The translations under genes and the position numbers were made by a program. A DNA stretch of 64,000 bases from JBEBVQ01 sp037190845 (GTDB taxonomy: Bacteria > Bacteroidota > Bacteroidia > Chitinophagales > Chitinophagaceae): the NCBI GenBank assembly GCA_037190845.1, contig JBBCJI010000004.1, positions 124,001 to 188,000 of the forward strand, written 5' to 3'. Of the stretch, positions 22,944-32,805 are shown in pieces. The notes beneath the pieces were generated by a model, which was given only the letters and a program-made list of their open reading frames with translations, was not told the origin of the DNA and did not search any database. Positions within the stretch are counted from its first letter, which is position 1, and each line of letters begins with the position of its first letter.

Positions 22944-23942
22944 CTAACCGAGGTCTATTTCTGTATTGTCACCGATGTTCAGACTTTGACTGAGACCACG
23001 GATGAAAGCATCGCTGCCGATGATGGAAGAATGCAGGACTACTTCTTCCAATTCAGCATAGGAGCCGATAATCGAATCTTTAATGATAGAAGATTCAATG
23101 GTTGTATGCTCACCGATAGTTACGTTCGGGCCAATGATCGAATGCCGGATCACGCATCCTTCGGCAATGCTTACCGGTGGAATGATCACCGTAGTATCAT
23201 ACTTATGCGGCAGGGGCATACCATTTTCTTCATTCATCTGTTTCAATAAAATGGCATTGGTTGAAAGCAGTGTTTCTTTTTTACCGCAATCAAACCAGTT
23301 ATTCACCCGGAAGGCATCAAACCGTATCCCTTGTTCTATCATTTCCTGCAAGGCGTTGGTGAGGTGGTATTCCCCTTCTTCTTCCCGGCGATTTTCGAGA
23401 TGACGCTCCAGTGCGCTAAACATTGTTTGGGTCTCTCTGATATAATAAATGCCCACCATCGCCATATTTGATTTTGGGATTAATGGTTTTTCTACAACCT
23501 TGAGCACACGGTCATGTTCATCAAGCTCGGCTACCCCGAAACTTCTGGGGTCGTCTACCTTGCGTACTCCGATGCTGGAATGGGGACTTTCGAGTATGCT
23601 GCGTACATTATAATCGCAGATAGTATCTCCCAGTACGATCAGTACTTCGTCGTTCTGCACGGCATCATGCGTAAGCCATATGGCATGCCCTGTGCCAATG
23701 CGGTCGCTTTGTGTGACCAGGGTATAATTCAGGTCCGGATATGTTTTGGCAATATAACGCTGGATCTTTTCTCCGAGATAACCGATCACGAATATAAATT
23801 CATTGACACCGGCATCAAGCAACTGATCTACAATTACACTCAGGATCGTTTTTCCGGCTATGGGGATCAGCGCTTTCGGTTGGGTATATGTAAGCGGGCG
23901 CAGCTTTGTGCCGGCGCCGGCTACAGGAATAATTGCTTTCAC
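22944..23942 (-). CDS. Sugar-phosphate nucleotidyltransferase with C-terminal beta-helix
   Basis: 332 residues, starting at a GTG (23942). The N-terminal nucleotidyltransferase fold has GAGTKLRPLTYTQPKALIPIAGK and the metal-binding VLGDTICDY. From about residue 255 a left-handed hexapeptide helix follows (SIIGPNVTIGEHTTIESSIIKDSIIG). This layout is shared with glucose-1-phosphate thymidylyl-, uridylyl- and GlmU-type enzymes that make activated sugars for cell-surface polymers. The exact sugar and nucleotide cannot be read from the sequence. No other sugar-pathway gene is adjacent. Confidence 0.9.
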   Translation of the reverse strand: MKAIIPVAGAGTKLRPLTYTQPKALIPIAGKTILSVIVDQLLDAGVNEFIFVIGYLGEKIQRYIAKTYPDLNYTLVTQSDRIGTGHAIWLTHDAVQNDEVLIVLGDTICDYNVRSILESPHSSIGVRKVDDPRSFGVAELDEHDRVLKVVEKPLIPKSNMAMVGIYYIRETQTMFSALERHLENRREEEGEYHLTNALQEMIEQGIRFDAFRVNNWFDCGKKETLLSTNAILLKQMNEENGMPLPHKYDTTVIIPPVSIAEGCVIRHSIIGPNVTIGEHTTIESSIIKDSIIGSYAELEEVVLHSSIIGSDAFIRGLSQSLNIGDNTEIDLG

Positions 23943-23960
23943 TTGCTGTGTTTAAAAGTA

Positions 23961-23968
23961 CAAAAATA
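23961..23968 (-). promoter_or_regulatory. -7 element (TATTTTTG) for the nucleotidyltransferase gene
   Basis: The minus strand reads TATTTTTG, matching TAnnTTTG, 18 bases before the GTG start. Confidence 0.4.
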
Positions 23969-24054
23969 CAAACCCTCCGCCAGGGCAATATCTTGTACGT
24001 AAAAGTAGTGAATGTTTACCTTATACGGTATGTTCATGTGTTTTCCATAAATTG

Positions 24055-26979
24055 CTACCGGAGCAGGTGGAAATTGCCTTTTTGGAGGACAGGTTTTCCA
24101 TCCAGTGTGTATTCCAATGTATATACATAAGTGCCTTCCATGGCATCCCCTCCTTTATGCTTCCCGTCCCAGCCTTTATACCGGTCGGTTGTAGCAAAAA
24201 TCTTTTCTCCCCAGCGGTTATATATACTGAATACAAAATGCTGCAGGCGGCCTACTGTTCCCAATACATAAAATATATCGTTCATTCCGTCGCCGTTTGG
24301 TGTAAAAACATTGGGCAGCCGGATGTCACAGAAAATTTCAGTGAGGATGAGCGTATCGGATGTCATACCACATTTGTTAGACCCTGTAGCAATATATTGA
24401 CCCGGATGTCTTGTCTGATATATTTCCCCCATGTTCCCATCCTGCCATGTAATGGCATCGGCGTAGTTGTGCATTGCGGTTAATGTCAGCATATAATCGG
24501 TTCCTTCGCATATGCTGGTATCGGTTCCTAATGAAATAACCGGCAGCGGATATAGAGCAACCAGTATGGAGTCCGTACTGACGCAATGATAGGCAGAGGT
24601 AATGGTTACGGAATAATAGCCCGGTTCTGTAACGGAGACGGAGGACGTTGTTTCACCTGTATTCCAAAGATAGGTATTACTGTTATCGAGGGTTGCCTCA
24701 AGTAATATGGAGTCTCCGGGGCAGATATCGGTCGTGTCTTCGAGGCCTGTTTCGGGTGGCGGCATGGCGGTAATATGAATGGTGTCATGTACCAGGCAGC
24801 CTTGAAGATTTGCGGTCAGTATATAGTCACCGGTTTCCGCTACATGGATGAAAGGGGCGGTACTGCCGGTATTCCATTCATATGTAGCGCCGGCCACTTC
24901 GCCGCCTATACGGGCAGGAAATTGTTCGCAGATGGTAGAATCCGCGCCTATGTACAATGTGGGTGTCGGTACTATATTGATCCGGACGGTATCACTGCTT
25001 TTGCAATTACCAATGCTGACTTCCAACCAGTATATCCCGCTGCGTGACACGGCCATGGAATTGGCAGACAGCCCGTTGCTCCACAGGTAATGTGCTCCTG
25101 CCGGTTGTACGGAGGTTAATACCAGCGGTGTGTCGCGGTCACAAATGCCCATATCGGGTCCCAGGTCAACTACCGGCATTTGTCCGAGTTGTACCGTTAT
25201 CGTGTCGGATCGTTCGCAGCCGTTCCGGGAAAGTGTTACCCAGTAAGTATCAGAACTCCGGACAGTCACTGACGGTGTGTTGGCACCATTACTCCATCGG
25301 TAGGTGACATCTGTGAAACTGCCGGCAGGTCTGAGTACTGCAGAATCACGGCATACGGAAATATCATTTCCCAGATTCACATTCGGGTATGCGCTTACCT
25401 GAACGTGTACTGTATCTGTACCGCTGCCGCATCCGGCCATATCTACGGTAAGCGTATAAACGCCTGAATGCTGCAAGCCGGCATTTGGGATAACCGGGTT
25501 TTGCAGGCTGCTGTTAAATCCGCCGGGGCCGGTCCAGTTGTATGTGGCGCCTTGTGCCGTGGCAGCAAATAAATAGATGCTGTCTCCTGTGCAAACCTGG
25601 GATGCACGGGCGCTGGCATTTACAGTAACAAATCCGAAATTGCTGAAATATCCATAGCTGGTACCGCCGCTGGCACTTCCCTCAAGCACGCCCATGTGAA
25701 AAAGAGAAGATGTATTTGAAACGGAAATCACACTCCCCTGCGGATAATTCGCAATCGGGAGCGACACCTGTGCCGTATACCATTGGGTGGTACCCGGCAC
25801 TGCCGTAAATTGTATGGCAGTGATAACACCTGAAACACCATTGACCAGGAAATCTCCCTGTCCTCCGGCTTGTACCAGCAGGTTAAAATAAAGGCTTGTG
25901 GCGGTAGCTCTTGTATAAGATACCGAGGTGCTGCCGGTACAGAATATCTGGGGGAGCTGGCAGGCGCCAACCTCACAACCGATACCACTCAACTGCCACA
26001 CCGAAACCGGGAGTGAAGATGTGATGTAGGAGGAAGGACTACCCACCGTTATCCGCTGGGTCTGTCCGGCATTTAGTGTGGCAACCACGGTGCCGTTGTG
26101 TGAAACCGTTGTTCCATTCTGAACGGCTGTTACGAAAACCTGATCACCAGGCGCATTCAGTAAACCTTTCATGGCAATGTATTCTGTACCAAGCAACCCA
26201 ATGGGTACAATCTGGTCTCCTGCAAGATCAGCGCAACCGCCAAAGGGAGCCCCGTTCAGCAAATCGTCTGTTGATGTAATGGCAATCGGTTTATCCGAAG
26301 TTACCGTAGAACCCTGCAGGTGTGCTGCTGCAGCCTGGCTGGTCGCCACGGCAGAGTAGACCTGACCGGCATTCAAGCTTACGGTAAAGGCTGTACCGGC
26401 GGCATGTCCCGTAATGTTGCCCGCAGGCGTGATTGTAACGGTTGTGTTGTTTTCTGTAGCTACTATGTCAAAAGCATTATAAGGGACCGGGTTATATGCG
26501 CCATTATTCAAATAATTCTGTGCAGGGATCAGGAAGTTAGTCCCCAGTGCATTCCGGCCCTTGAGACTAAAGGCTTCAGGGTTATTGGTTGCGGCAACAC
26601 CGCCGCCGCTTACTACGTCATAATAGACAGTGACAGGTGCCGTAGACGTAATATGCAGCCCGTAATTCAGGGTTGTATTGGCAGGCTTGGACTCTATCAT
26701 ATCGATCCAGGTCGTCAGGTTAACGCTTTGGGTACTGTTGGCTGCTATCGTTACTACCTGGTTGGGCATCCCGCCTCCTGCCGGCTGGCTGATAGTAACA
26801 GTGGCCGGCTGGCTATATGTGGTGATCCGCAGAAATATGGGTCTGTCGAGAAATGTATTCCCGGTATGCACAGACACTTCAGGTGCGGCAAACCAGAATT
26901 CAGTATCCACCTGTGCACCGGAACGACTTATTATTATAAACAAACCAGCTAACGACAGGATACATTTTGCTATGCTCAT
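24055..26979 (-). CDS. T9SS type-B cargo: IgGFc-binding-like N-terminus, Ig/PKD-like repeats, gliding-motility C-terminal domain
   Basis: 974 residues with a signal peptide (1-22, ending SGAQ). Residues about 23-440 resemble the IgGFc-binding N-terminal domain (DTEFWFAAPEVS, TSTAPVTVYYDV, ALGTNFLIPAQNY). About six Ig/PKD-like repeats of 70-80 residues follow, each with a LGxD...C start and a YxWSNG or YxWNTG core. The last 85 residues are the gliding-motility-associated C-terminal (CHU_C) domain: NVFTPNGDGMNDIFYV, IYNRWGEKIFATTDRYKGWDG and GTYVYTLEYTLDG. This domain is the type-B signal for secretion by the type IX system, so the protein is exported and probably attached to the cell surface as an adhesin-like protein. 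Confidence 0.93.
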   Translation of the reverse strand: MSIAKCILSLAGLFIIISRSGAQVDTEFWFAAPEVSVHTGNTFLDRPIFLRITTYSQPATVTISQPAGGGMPNQVVTIAANSTQSVNLTTWIDMIESKPANTTLNYGLHITSTAPVTVYYDVVSGGGVAATNNPEAFSLKGRNALGTNFLIPAQNYLNNGAYNPVPYNAFDIVATENNTTVTITPAGNITGHAAGTAFTVSLNAGQVYSAVATSQAAAAHLQGSTVTSDKPIAITSTDDLLNGAPFGGCADLAGDQIVPIGLLGTEYIAMKGLLNAPGDQVFVTAVQNGTTVSHNGTVVATLNAGQTQRITVGSPSSYITSSLPVSVWQLSGIGCEVGACQLPQIFCTGSTSVSYTRATATSLYFNLLVQAGGQGDFLVNGVSGVITAIQFTAVPGTTQWYTAQVSLPIANYPQGSVISVSNTSSLFHMGVLEGSASGGTSYGYFSNFGFVTVNASARASQVCTGDSIYLFAATAQGATYNWTGPGGFNSSLQNPVIPNAGLQHSGVYTLTVDMAGCGSGTDTVHVQVSAYPNVNLGNDISVCRDSAVLRPAGSFTDVTYRWSNGANTPSVTVRSSDTYWVTLSRNGCERSDTITVQLGQMPVVDLGPDMGICDRDTPLVLTSVQPAGAHYLWSNGLSANSMAVSRSGIYWLEVSIGNCKSSDTVRINIVPTPTLYIGADSTICEQFPARIGGEVAGATYEWNTGSTAPFIHVAETGDYILTANLQGCLVHDTIHITAMPPPETGLEDTTDICPGDSILLEATLDNSNTYLWNTGETTSSVSVTEPGYYSVTITSAYHCVSTDSILVALYPLPVISLGTDTSICEGTDYMLTLTAMHNYADAITWQDGNMGEIYQTRHPGQYIATGSNKCGMTSDTLILTEIFCDIRLPNVFTPNGDGMNDIFYVLGTVGRLQHFVFSIYNRWGEKIFATTDRYKGWDGKHKGGDAMEGTYVYTLEYTLDGKPVLQKGNFHLLR

Positions 26980-27128
26980 ATGAAAATCAGAAAATGATAC
27001 TAACTAAACAGGATACACTATCTTCAGCTTGAACTATTGAATATTATGAAGTTGTCAAATGTACAAAAATAATTTACTTATTTTCATCCGCTTTTATTCA
27101 ATTTTACGCTTCTAATTGCCCGATATAC

Positions 27129-28352
27129 ATGTCACGAGTCGTCATTACCGGAACCGGTATTTATTCTTCCCTGGGAAAAAATAAGGAAGAAGTCATGCAA
27201 TCGTTATTTGAAGGCCGGTCAGGGATTGTTCTTGACCCGGCACGGAAGGAAATGGGCTACCGGTCCGGTCTTACCGGTTATGTGGAACGCCCGCAACTCA
27301 AAGGGCTGCTGGATCGCCGGGCAAGGATTATGATGCCGGAACACGCGGAATTTGCTTATATGGCCACGACCGAAGCGTTAAAGCAGGCTGGTATGGATGA
27401 GTATTTTTTAGAGCAGAACGAAACCGGTATCATTTATGGTAACGACAGTTGCGCCAGGCCTGTTATCGAAGCTATAGACCTGATACGTGAAAAGAAGGAT
27501 ACCATGCTGGTAGGCTCCGGGTCGGTATTCCAGGTGCTGAACTCTACCGTCACGATGAACCTCGCAACGATCTTTAAGCTCCGCGGTGTCAACTTTTCGA
27601 TCAGCGCTGCCTGCGCCAGCGGATCCCACGCGATCGGGCTGGGCTACCTTTTCATTAAGCAGGGGCTTCAGGATCGGGTGATTTGTGGCGGAGCACAGGA
27701 AGTAAACATCTATTCCATGCCTAATTTTGACGCATTGGGTACTTTTTCCGTCCGGGAGGATGCCCCTGCCAGGGCATCCCGCCCTTTCGACCGCGACAGG
27801 GATGGTCTGGTTCCCGGTGGCGGGGCTGCCACCGTTGTGCTTGAAACCCTTGAGTCTGCCCGGAAAAGAGGCGCCACCGTCCTTGCGGAAGTGCTGGGTT
27901 ACGGTTTCTCTTCCAACGGACAACACATTTCCAATCCCAGTGTGGAAGGACAGGTACGCTCTATCGGGCGGGCGCTGAAAGACGCCGGTGTGGATCCTGC
28001 GTCTATTCAGTATATCAATGCCCATGCTACATCCACACCGGCAGGCGACGGCAGCGAAGCGGAAGCGATCTTCGAAGTATTTGGCGGATCGGTTCCTGTA
28101 AGCTCCACCAAATCCATGACCGGCCATGAATGCTGGATGGCCGGCGCCAGTGAGATCGTTTATTCCATGTTGATGATGCAGGGCGGCTTTATCGCTCCGA
28201 ATATCAATTTCGAAAACCCGGACGAGCATTCTGCCCGGATCAACATTATTCCGGAAACATTGCAGCGGGAGTTTGATATTTTTCTGTCCAATTCCTTTGG
28301 TTTTGGAGGTACAAATTCGTCGCTTGTAGTAAAGAAATGGACAGAAAACTGA
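27129..28352 (+). CDS. Beta-ketoacyl-ACP synthase (FabB/FabF-like)
   Basis: 407 residues, the standard KAS I/II length. The catalytic triad is complete: C162 (SISAACASGSHAIG), H299 (INAHATSTPAGD) and H333 (KSMTGHECWMAGA). GFGGTNSSLVV closes the fold. The enzyme extends acyl chains on acyl carrier protein. A His-His-Cys triad and the MTGHECWMAGASE segment look closer to FabB-type enzymes, but the subtype is uncertain. No ACP or reductase gene is adjacent. A lipoprotein gene follows after 71 bases on the same strand. Confidence 0.92.
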   Translation: MSRVVITGTGIYSSLGKNKEEVMQSLFEGRSGIVLDPARKEMGYRSGLTGYVERPQLKGLLDRRARIMMPEHAEFAYMATTEALKQAGMDEYFLEQNETGIIYGNDSCARPVIEAIDLIREKKDTMLVGSGSVFQVLNSTVTMNLATIFKLRGVNFSISAACASGSHAIGLGYLFIKQGLQDRVICGGAQEVNIYSMPNFDALGTFSVREDAPARASRPFDRDRDGLVPGGGAATVVLETLESARKRGATVLAEVLGYGFSSNGQHISNPSVEGQVRSIGRALKDAGVDPASIQYINAHATSTPAGDGSEAEAIFEVFGGSVPVSSTKSMTGHECWMAGASEIVYSMLMMQGGFIAPNINFENPDEHSARINIIPETLQREFDIFLSNSFGFGGTNSSLVVKKWTEN

Positions 28353-28423
28353 GTAAAGCTTGGATAAAATGATGGAATGAAATATATTCACCGTCTTAAT
28401 TACTGATATAAATACACGATCAA

Positions 28424-28900
28424 ATGAAACAAATAATGCTTCTTTGCAGCGCTGCCTGTATCCTGCTCTGCGTTTCCTGCAAGAAAGAAGAAGAGCGTAT
28501 TACCCTGCGTACGGAGATGATCACGGCTAATGCATGGCGGATCAGTGCACTGGACGCCAAGACAAAAGTCGGGAATGCTGCTACTTCTGAAGCGGATCTT
28601 TATGATATCATGCAGGATTGTGTGCGTGATAACCAGATCACATTCAATACGGACCAGACGATTACCATAGATGAGGGCGCAGAAAAGTGTGATCCGGATG
28701 CTCCCCAGTCGTATGCAGTTCCTAACGGGAGATGGGCGTTCAAAACAGCGGATACCCAACTGGAGCTGACAGATACATCGGGTACTGTGGTGTGGGAGAT
28801 CCTTTCGTTTAATGATACTGCGCTGATCGTCCAGAGCAAGGTAACGGAATATGATACCATTACAACGACCACCACAGCAAGATATGCGCCGGCTCGCTGA
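28424..28900 (+). CDS. Lipocalin-like lipoprotein, uncharacterised
   Basis: 158 residues. The signal ends in CVSC with C19 as the lipid site, followed by KKEEE. Segments such as ITANAWRISALDAK, ITFNTDQTITIDEGAEKCDP and NGRWAFKTADTQLELTDTSG have the spacing of small lipocalin-like lipoproteins of Bacteroidota, which have no known ligand. Two further Cys (in QDCVRDN and EKCDP) could form a disulphide. The M28 peptidase gene begins 16 bases after its stop, so they are probably one transcript. Confidence 0.72.
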   Translation: MKQIMLLCSAACILLCVSCKKEEERITLRTEMITANAWRISALDAKTKVGNAATSEADLYDIMQDCVRDNQITFNTDQTITIDEGAEKCDPDAPQSYAVPNGRWAFKTADTQLELTDTSGTVVWEILSFNDTALIVQSKVTEYDTITTTTTARYAPAR

Positions 28901-28916
28901 TGCCGGTTTCAATAGC

Positions 28917-30197
28917 ATGATATACTGTGCCGTTATTGCTCCGGCACTTTTGTTGCTTTGGTCTTCTTCGTCCCTGCTGGCATCAGACACAACGTACATA
29001 CGGGAACAGATCAACCTCCTGTGTGCACCGGTCATGCAAGGGCGGGGCTATGTAAACAACGGACAGGAAAATGCCGCCGGTCATATCAGTAATGTATACC
29101 GCGAAACCGGCCTGCGGTCTTTTCTGCCAGACGGAAGCTATTATCAGCCATACGCATTTTCCGTTAATACTTTTCCGGGAAAAGTAAGTCTGCGTCTGAA
29201 TAATAAAATGCTCCGTCCCGGCGCCGATTATCTGGTTGATGCTGCCAGCAAGGGTGTTGTTTGGCGCAGGCATCCGATTAGGGAGGTTGATCTGTCTGCA
29301 ATTACTGATACGACCGGATGGGAACATCTGAAAGCTGGTTTGGCAGATACTTCAAATATCTATCTGCTGACCAATGCCGATACATTATCCTCCCGCCTTA
29401 AAATTCCTGTGCGCCGGCTTGGCAGGCAACTGCCGCAGGGTGTTTTTTTGATACCACAGCGGCAAAAGCTTATCTGGACTGTTGCACAATATCCCATGCC
29501 GGCGACCGTTTTTTATATCACTGATACGGTAATGCCGGAGCGGGTAAAACGTGTAACGGTACAGGTGGAAAATATGGCATTGCCTGAGCATCCTGCCCGG
29601 AATGTGATCGGGTTTATCCCCGGCACCTCTGTTCCTGACAGCTTTATCGTGTTTTCCGCACACTACGACCATCTCGGGCGTATGGGTGATGCTGTGTTTA
29701 CCGGAGCTAACGACAATGCCAGCGGTACGGCGTTCATGCTGGCACTGGCAAAATATTATGCGGCGAACCCGCAACGCTATTCAATAGCGTTTATGGCTTT
29801 CAGCGGAGAGGAGGCTGGTTTGCTTGGATCGGAATACTACGTCAATAATCCGCTCTTTCCGCTCGCCGCGATCCGTTTTCTCATTAATATTGATATGATG
29901 GCAGATGCAACGAGCGGGATCACAGCCGTCAATGCAACGGAGCATCCGGAAGCGTTTTCTCTGCTGCGCAATATCAATGAAAAATACGAATACCTTCCTG
30001 ATGTAAAAGAACGGGGGAAGTCTGCGAATAGCGACCATCACCATTTCACCGAACACAATGTGCCTGCCTTTTTCATATACGCAAACGGAGGACCGGGTTT
30101 TTATCATGATATCTACGATGTCCCCGCTACACTAACACTCCGGAATATGACAAATGTTATGAAGCTGGTGCAGGCATTTGTAGGCAAGTTGCAATGA
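28917..30197 (+). CDS. M28-family metallopeptidase, exported
   Basis: 426 residues from the ATG at 28917, which gives a clean signal peptide (MIYCAVIAPALLLLW...LLAS). Earlier in-frame ATGs at 28851 and 28884 overlap the lipoprotein gene and add a charged stretch before the signal. The two-zinc ligand set of M28 aminopeptidases is complete: FSAHYDHLG, GANDNASGTAF, FSGEEAGLLGSEYY (catalytic Glu), NIDMMAD and FTEHNVPAFF. The enzyme should trim amino acids from peptides in the periplasm or outside the cell. Its stop lies 30 bases before a palindromic repeat. Confidence 0.91.
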   Translation: MIYCAVIAPALLLLWSSSSLLASDTTYIREQINLLCAPVMQGRGYVNNGQENAAGHISNVYRETGLRSFLPDGSYYQPYAFSVNTFPGKVSLRLNNKMLRPGADYLVDAASKGVVWRRHPIREVDLSAITDTTGWEHLKAGLADTSNIYLLTNADTLSSRLKIPVRRLGRQLPQGVFLIPQRQKLIWTVAQYPMPATVFYITDTVMPERVKRVTVQVENMALPEHPARNVIGFIPGTSVPDSFIVFSAHYDHLGRMGDAVFTGANDNASGTAFMLALAKYYAANPQRYSIAFMAFSGEEAGLLGSEYYVNNPLFPLAAIRFLINIDMMADATSGITAVNATEHPEAFSLLRNINEKYEYLPDVKERGKSANSDHHHFTEHNVPAFFIYANGGPGFYHDIYDVPATLTLRNMTNVMKLVQAFVGKLQ

Positions 30198-30227
30198 AGT
30201 ATTCCGGCGTGGTTGGGATTCGATCAA

Positions 30228-30273
30228 TTAAATGTGACAGATGTGCTGGATCCAGCACATCTGTCACATTTAA
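30228..30273. repeat. Modular palindromic repeat, copy C: perfect 46-nt palindrome
   Basis: A shortened family member: ATGTG-ACAG-ATGTG, then CTGGATCCAG, then CACAT-CTGT-CACAT, extended by TTAA at each end. All 46 bases are self-complementary. It lacks the inner ATGTG/CACAT blocks of copies A, B and D. It lies between the convergent M28-peptidase and M24-aminopeptidase stop codons. Confidence 0.93.
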
Positions 30274-30278
30274 ACCGT

Positions 30279-31571
30279 TTACTTTTTCCGCATCCCGGCT
30301 TCTATCTCTTCTGCCGTTACGGGTATGTTTTTAAACAAGTCCGTATTACCGGATCTTGTGATCCAGACATTGTTTTCGATGCGGATGCCCATCTGCTCTT
30401 CTTCGATATAGATTCCGGGCTCGATCGTAAATAACATGCCCGCTTTTACAGGTAATACCCTTGTTCCCACATCATGCACATCAATGCCGAGATGATGGGA
30501 GAGGCCATGGTAAAAATATTTCCGGTGTGCGGGATTAGCCGGATCCTGGTTTTTGATATCAGATTTGGTGAGCAGGCCAATTTTTATGAGCTGCTTATCC
30601 ATTTCTTTGCACGTTTCGGCAGTATAGTCTACGATGCTGATACCCGGTTTCAGGATGCTTTTGGCATAGTTGTGTACTGCAAGGCAGGCGTTATAGACTT
30701 CTTTCTGGCGTTTACTGAATTTGCCGTTTACCGGAATGGTACGGGTAAGGTCTGCGTTGTAGTTGCCATATTCGGCGCCGAAATCCATCAGCAGCAATTC
30801 CCCGGATTTACATTCCTGATTGTTATCCACATAATGCAGTACACGGGCACGATCTCCCGAGGCAATGATCGGATCGTAAGCGTGCCGTGAAGACCTATTC
30901 CGGAGAAATTCGTGCGTAATCTCCGCTTCTATCTCATATTCCATGACACCCGGCCGTACAAACTGCATGACCCGGCGAAACGCTTTTTCAGTTATATCAA
31001 TGGCGCGTTGGGTTAAGGCAATCTCTTCTTTTGTTTTGATGGCCCGGATCTCTTTGATGATCCGTGCCGCCCGCTCATATTGATGCAGCGGGTAACGGTC
31101 CATGAACTCCCGGGCAAAAAGCAGGTCGGGGCGGAACAGTGATGTATCCAGCCGGTCGTTTTCATTTGTATTGAGGTAGACGGTATCTGCATGGTGCATC
31201 ATTACCTGGAGCTGGCTGTCTATGCTGTCCAGCCATTGTACATTGGTGATGCCTGAAATGGCGGTTGCTTCCTCTTTGCGCAGCTTATGTCCTTCCCATT
31301 TCTCCAGGTGTTCATTGGGGCGGAGCAATACGAGCACCTCACGGGCATTCCGGTCGGGATTGTCAGGATAAAGAATCACCATGCTTTTTTCCTGTATAAC
31401 TCCGGAGAGCCATACTACATCCGAATTGGGACGGTATGTATAAATGCCATCGCCATTCGTAGGTGTCACCGGGTTACCCGGAAAAATGGCAATAGAATTG
31501 GATTTCATCTCCTCAATGAACCGCTGCCTGTTCTTAATATAGAGTTGTGGGTTGACTGCTTCGTATTTCAT
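30279..31571 (-). CDS. pepP: Xaa-Pro aminopeptidase (M24B)
   Basis: 430 residues. An N-terminal creatinase-type domain (1-170, with FPGNPVTPTNGDGIYTYRPNSD) precedes the pita-bread catalytic domain. Metal ligands are visible in LLLMDFGAEYGNYNADLTRT (two Asp), GLSHHLGIDVHDVG (His), FTIEPGIYIEEE (Glu) and GIRIENNVWIT (Glu). The enzyme removes an N-terminal residue that precedes proline. There is no signal peptide, so it is cytoplasmic. Gene length is usual for Bacteroidota PepP. Transcribed separately from ychF (108-base gap). Confidence 0.94.
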   Translation of the reverse strand: MKYEAVNPQLYIKNRQRFIEEMKSNSIAIFPGNPVTPTNGDGIYTYRPNSDVVWLSGVIQEKSMVILYPDNPDRNAREVLVLLRPNEHLEKWEGHKLRKEEATAISGITNVQWLDSIDSQLQVMMHHADTVYLNTNENDRLDTSLFRPDLLFAREFMDRYPLHQYERAARIIKEIRAIKTKEEIALTQRAIDITEKAFRRVMQFVRPGVMEYEIEAEITHEFLRNRSSRHAYDPIIASGDRARVLHYVDNNQECKSGELLLMDFGAEYGNYNADLTRTIPVNGKFSKRQKEVYNACLAVHNYAKSILKPGISIVDYTAETCKEMDKQLIKIGLLTKSDIKNQDPANPAHRKYFYHGLSHHLGIDVHDVGTRVLPVKAGMLFTIEPGIYIEEEQMGIRIENNVWITRSGNTDLFKNIPVTAEEIEAGMRKK

Positions 31572-31679
31572 ACGGTATTTTTTGTATTCCTGACGCCTGC
31601 CGGAAGTTTATGGTGATACAATAAAGGATGAAAGTAATAAATTCCACAACATCCCGGTAATGGTACAAACATTGTACGG

Positions 31680-32783
31680 TTATACATTGAACCGGAAATG
31701 CATAACATCGCCGTCCTGCACAACATATTCTTTACCTTCAATCCGCAGCTTTCCGTTTTCCCGGCAGGCTGCCTCGCTTCCGTAATGCACAAAATCGTTG
31801 TAAGCGATCACTTCTGCCTTGATAAACCCTTTTTCGAAATCGGTATGGATTACACTGGCGGCTTGCGGCGCCTTCCACCCGTGCTGAATGGTCCATGCAC
31901 GGACTTCCTGTACACCTGCCGTAAAATACGTAGCCAGGTTCAGCAGCTTATAAGCCGCGCGTATCAGGCGATTCAATCCGGGTTCTTTTAATCCGTATTC
32001 CTCAAGGAACAGTGCTTTGTCTTCCGGCTCATCCATCTCCGATATCTGCGCTTCAATGGAGTTGTTCATAATGATCACTTCCGCATTTTCTGCTGCCGCC
32101 GAGGCGGCAAGCGCTTCTGAATATTTATTGCCTGTATGAATGCCCGATTCGTCTACATTAGCAACATACAGTACTTTCTTTTGTGTGAGCAGGAATATAT
32201 CCGCAATTGCCTCCAGCTCTTCGCCTTCCAGTTGCAATGCCCGGATGTTCTTGCCCTGATTCAGGTGCTCTTTGCAGTGCAGGAGCGTTTCCAGCGCCCG
32301 TTTTGCTTTCGGGTCATTGCCTGTTTTGGCTACTTTCTCGATGCGCTGTATTTTCTTTTCCACGCTTTCGAGATCTTTAAGCTGCAGTTCCGTATCAATA
32401 ATATCTTTGTCTCCTACGGGATTGATAGCGCCTTCTTCACGGAGTATATTCTCATCTTCGAAACACCGGATAACATGTACGATAGCATCTACTTCGCGGA
32501 TGTTGCCAAGAAACTTATTACCGAGGCCTTCTCCCTTACTGGCGCCTTTTACCAGGCCTGCAATATCTACAAACTCAATAGTAGTAGGCAGGATTCGGTT
32601 GGGCTGCACCAGTTCCGCCAGCTTTTCCAGCCGTTCATCGGGTACGTCTACCTGTCCTACGTTCGGTTCGATGGTGCAAAAGCGGTAATTCGATGCCTGA
32701 GCTTTGGCGCTATTACTGACTGCGTTAAAAAGAGTTGATTTTCCTACGTTGGGAAGTCCTACGATACCTACCTGTAAGGCCAT
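31680..32783 (-). CDS. ychF: Ribosome-binding ATPase YchF
   Basis: 367 residues, normal for YchF/OLA1. The P-loop GLPNVGKSTLFNAV, switch DIAGLVKGASKGEGLGNKFL and the NVDES motif in place of the GTPase NKxD motif identify this ATP-preferring member of the Obg group. A coiled-coil insert (about 130-200) and C-terminal TGS domain (PQAASVIHTDFEKGFIKAEV) complete it. It binds ribosomes and takes part in stress responses. The start is 22 bases after the upstream lipoprotein gene, so both may share a transcript. Confidence 0.97.
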   Translation of the reverse strand: MALQVGIVGLPNVGKSTLFNAVSNSAKAQASNYRFCTIEPNVGQVDVPDERLEKLAELVQPNRILPTTIEFVDIAGLVKGASKGEGLGNKFLGNIREVDAIVHVIRCFEDENILREEGAINPVGDKDIIDTELQLKDLESVEKKIQRIEKVAKTGNDPKAKRALETLLHCKEHLNQGKNIRALQLEGEELEAIADIFLLTQKKVLYVANVDESGIHTGNKYSEALAASAAAENAEVIIMNNSIEAQISEMDEPEDKALFLEEYGLKEPGLNRLIRAAYKLLNLATYFTAGVQEVRAWTIQHGWKAPQAASVIHTDFEKGFIKAEVIAYNDFVHYGSEAACRENGKLRIEGKEYVVQDGDVMHFRFNV

Positions 32784-32805
32784 GTGATGAAAAATTTGCG
32801 CGAAA

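Noticed and set aside
27129..28352. Ketoacyl synthase as the start of a polyketide or aryl-polyene cluster
   Set aside because: No ACP, ketoreductase, dehydratase, acyltransferase or other cluster gene lies nearby.
27408..28391. Long open frame antisense to the ketoacyl synthase gene
   Set aside because: The sense strand encodes an intact KAS with its full catalytic triad; the antisense product has no recognisable domain and reflects codon bias.
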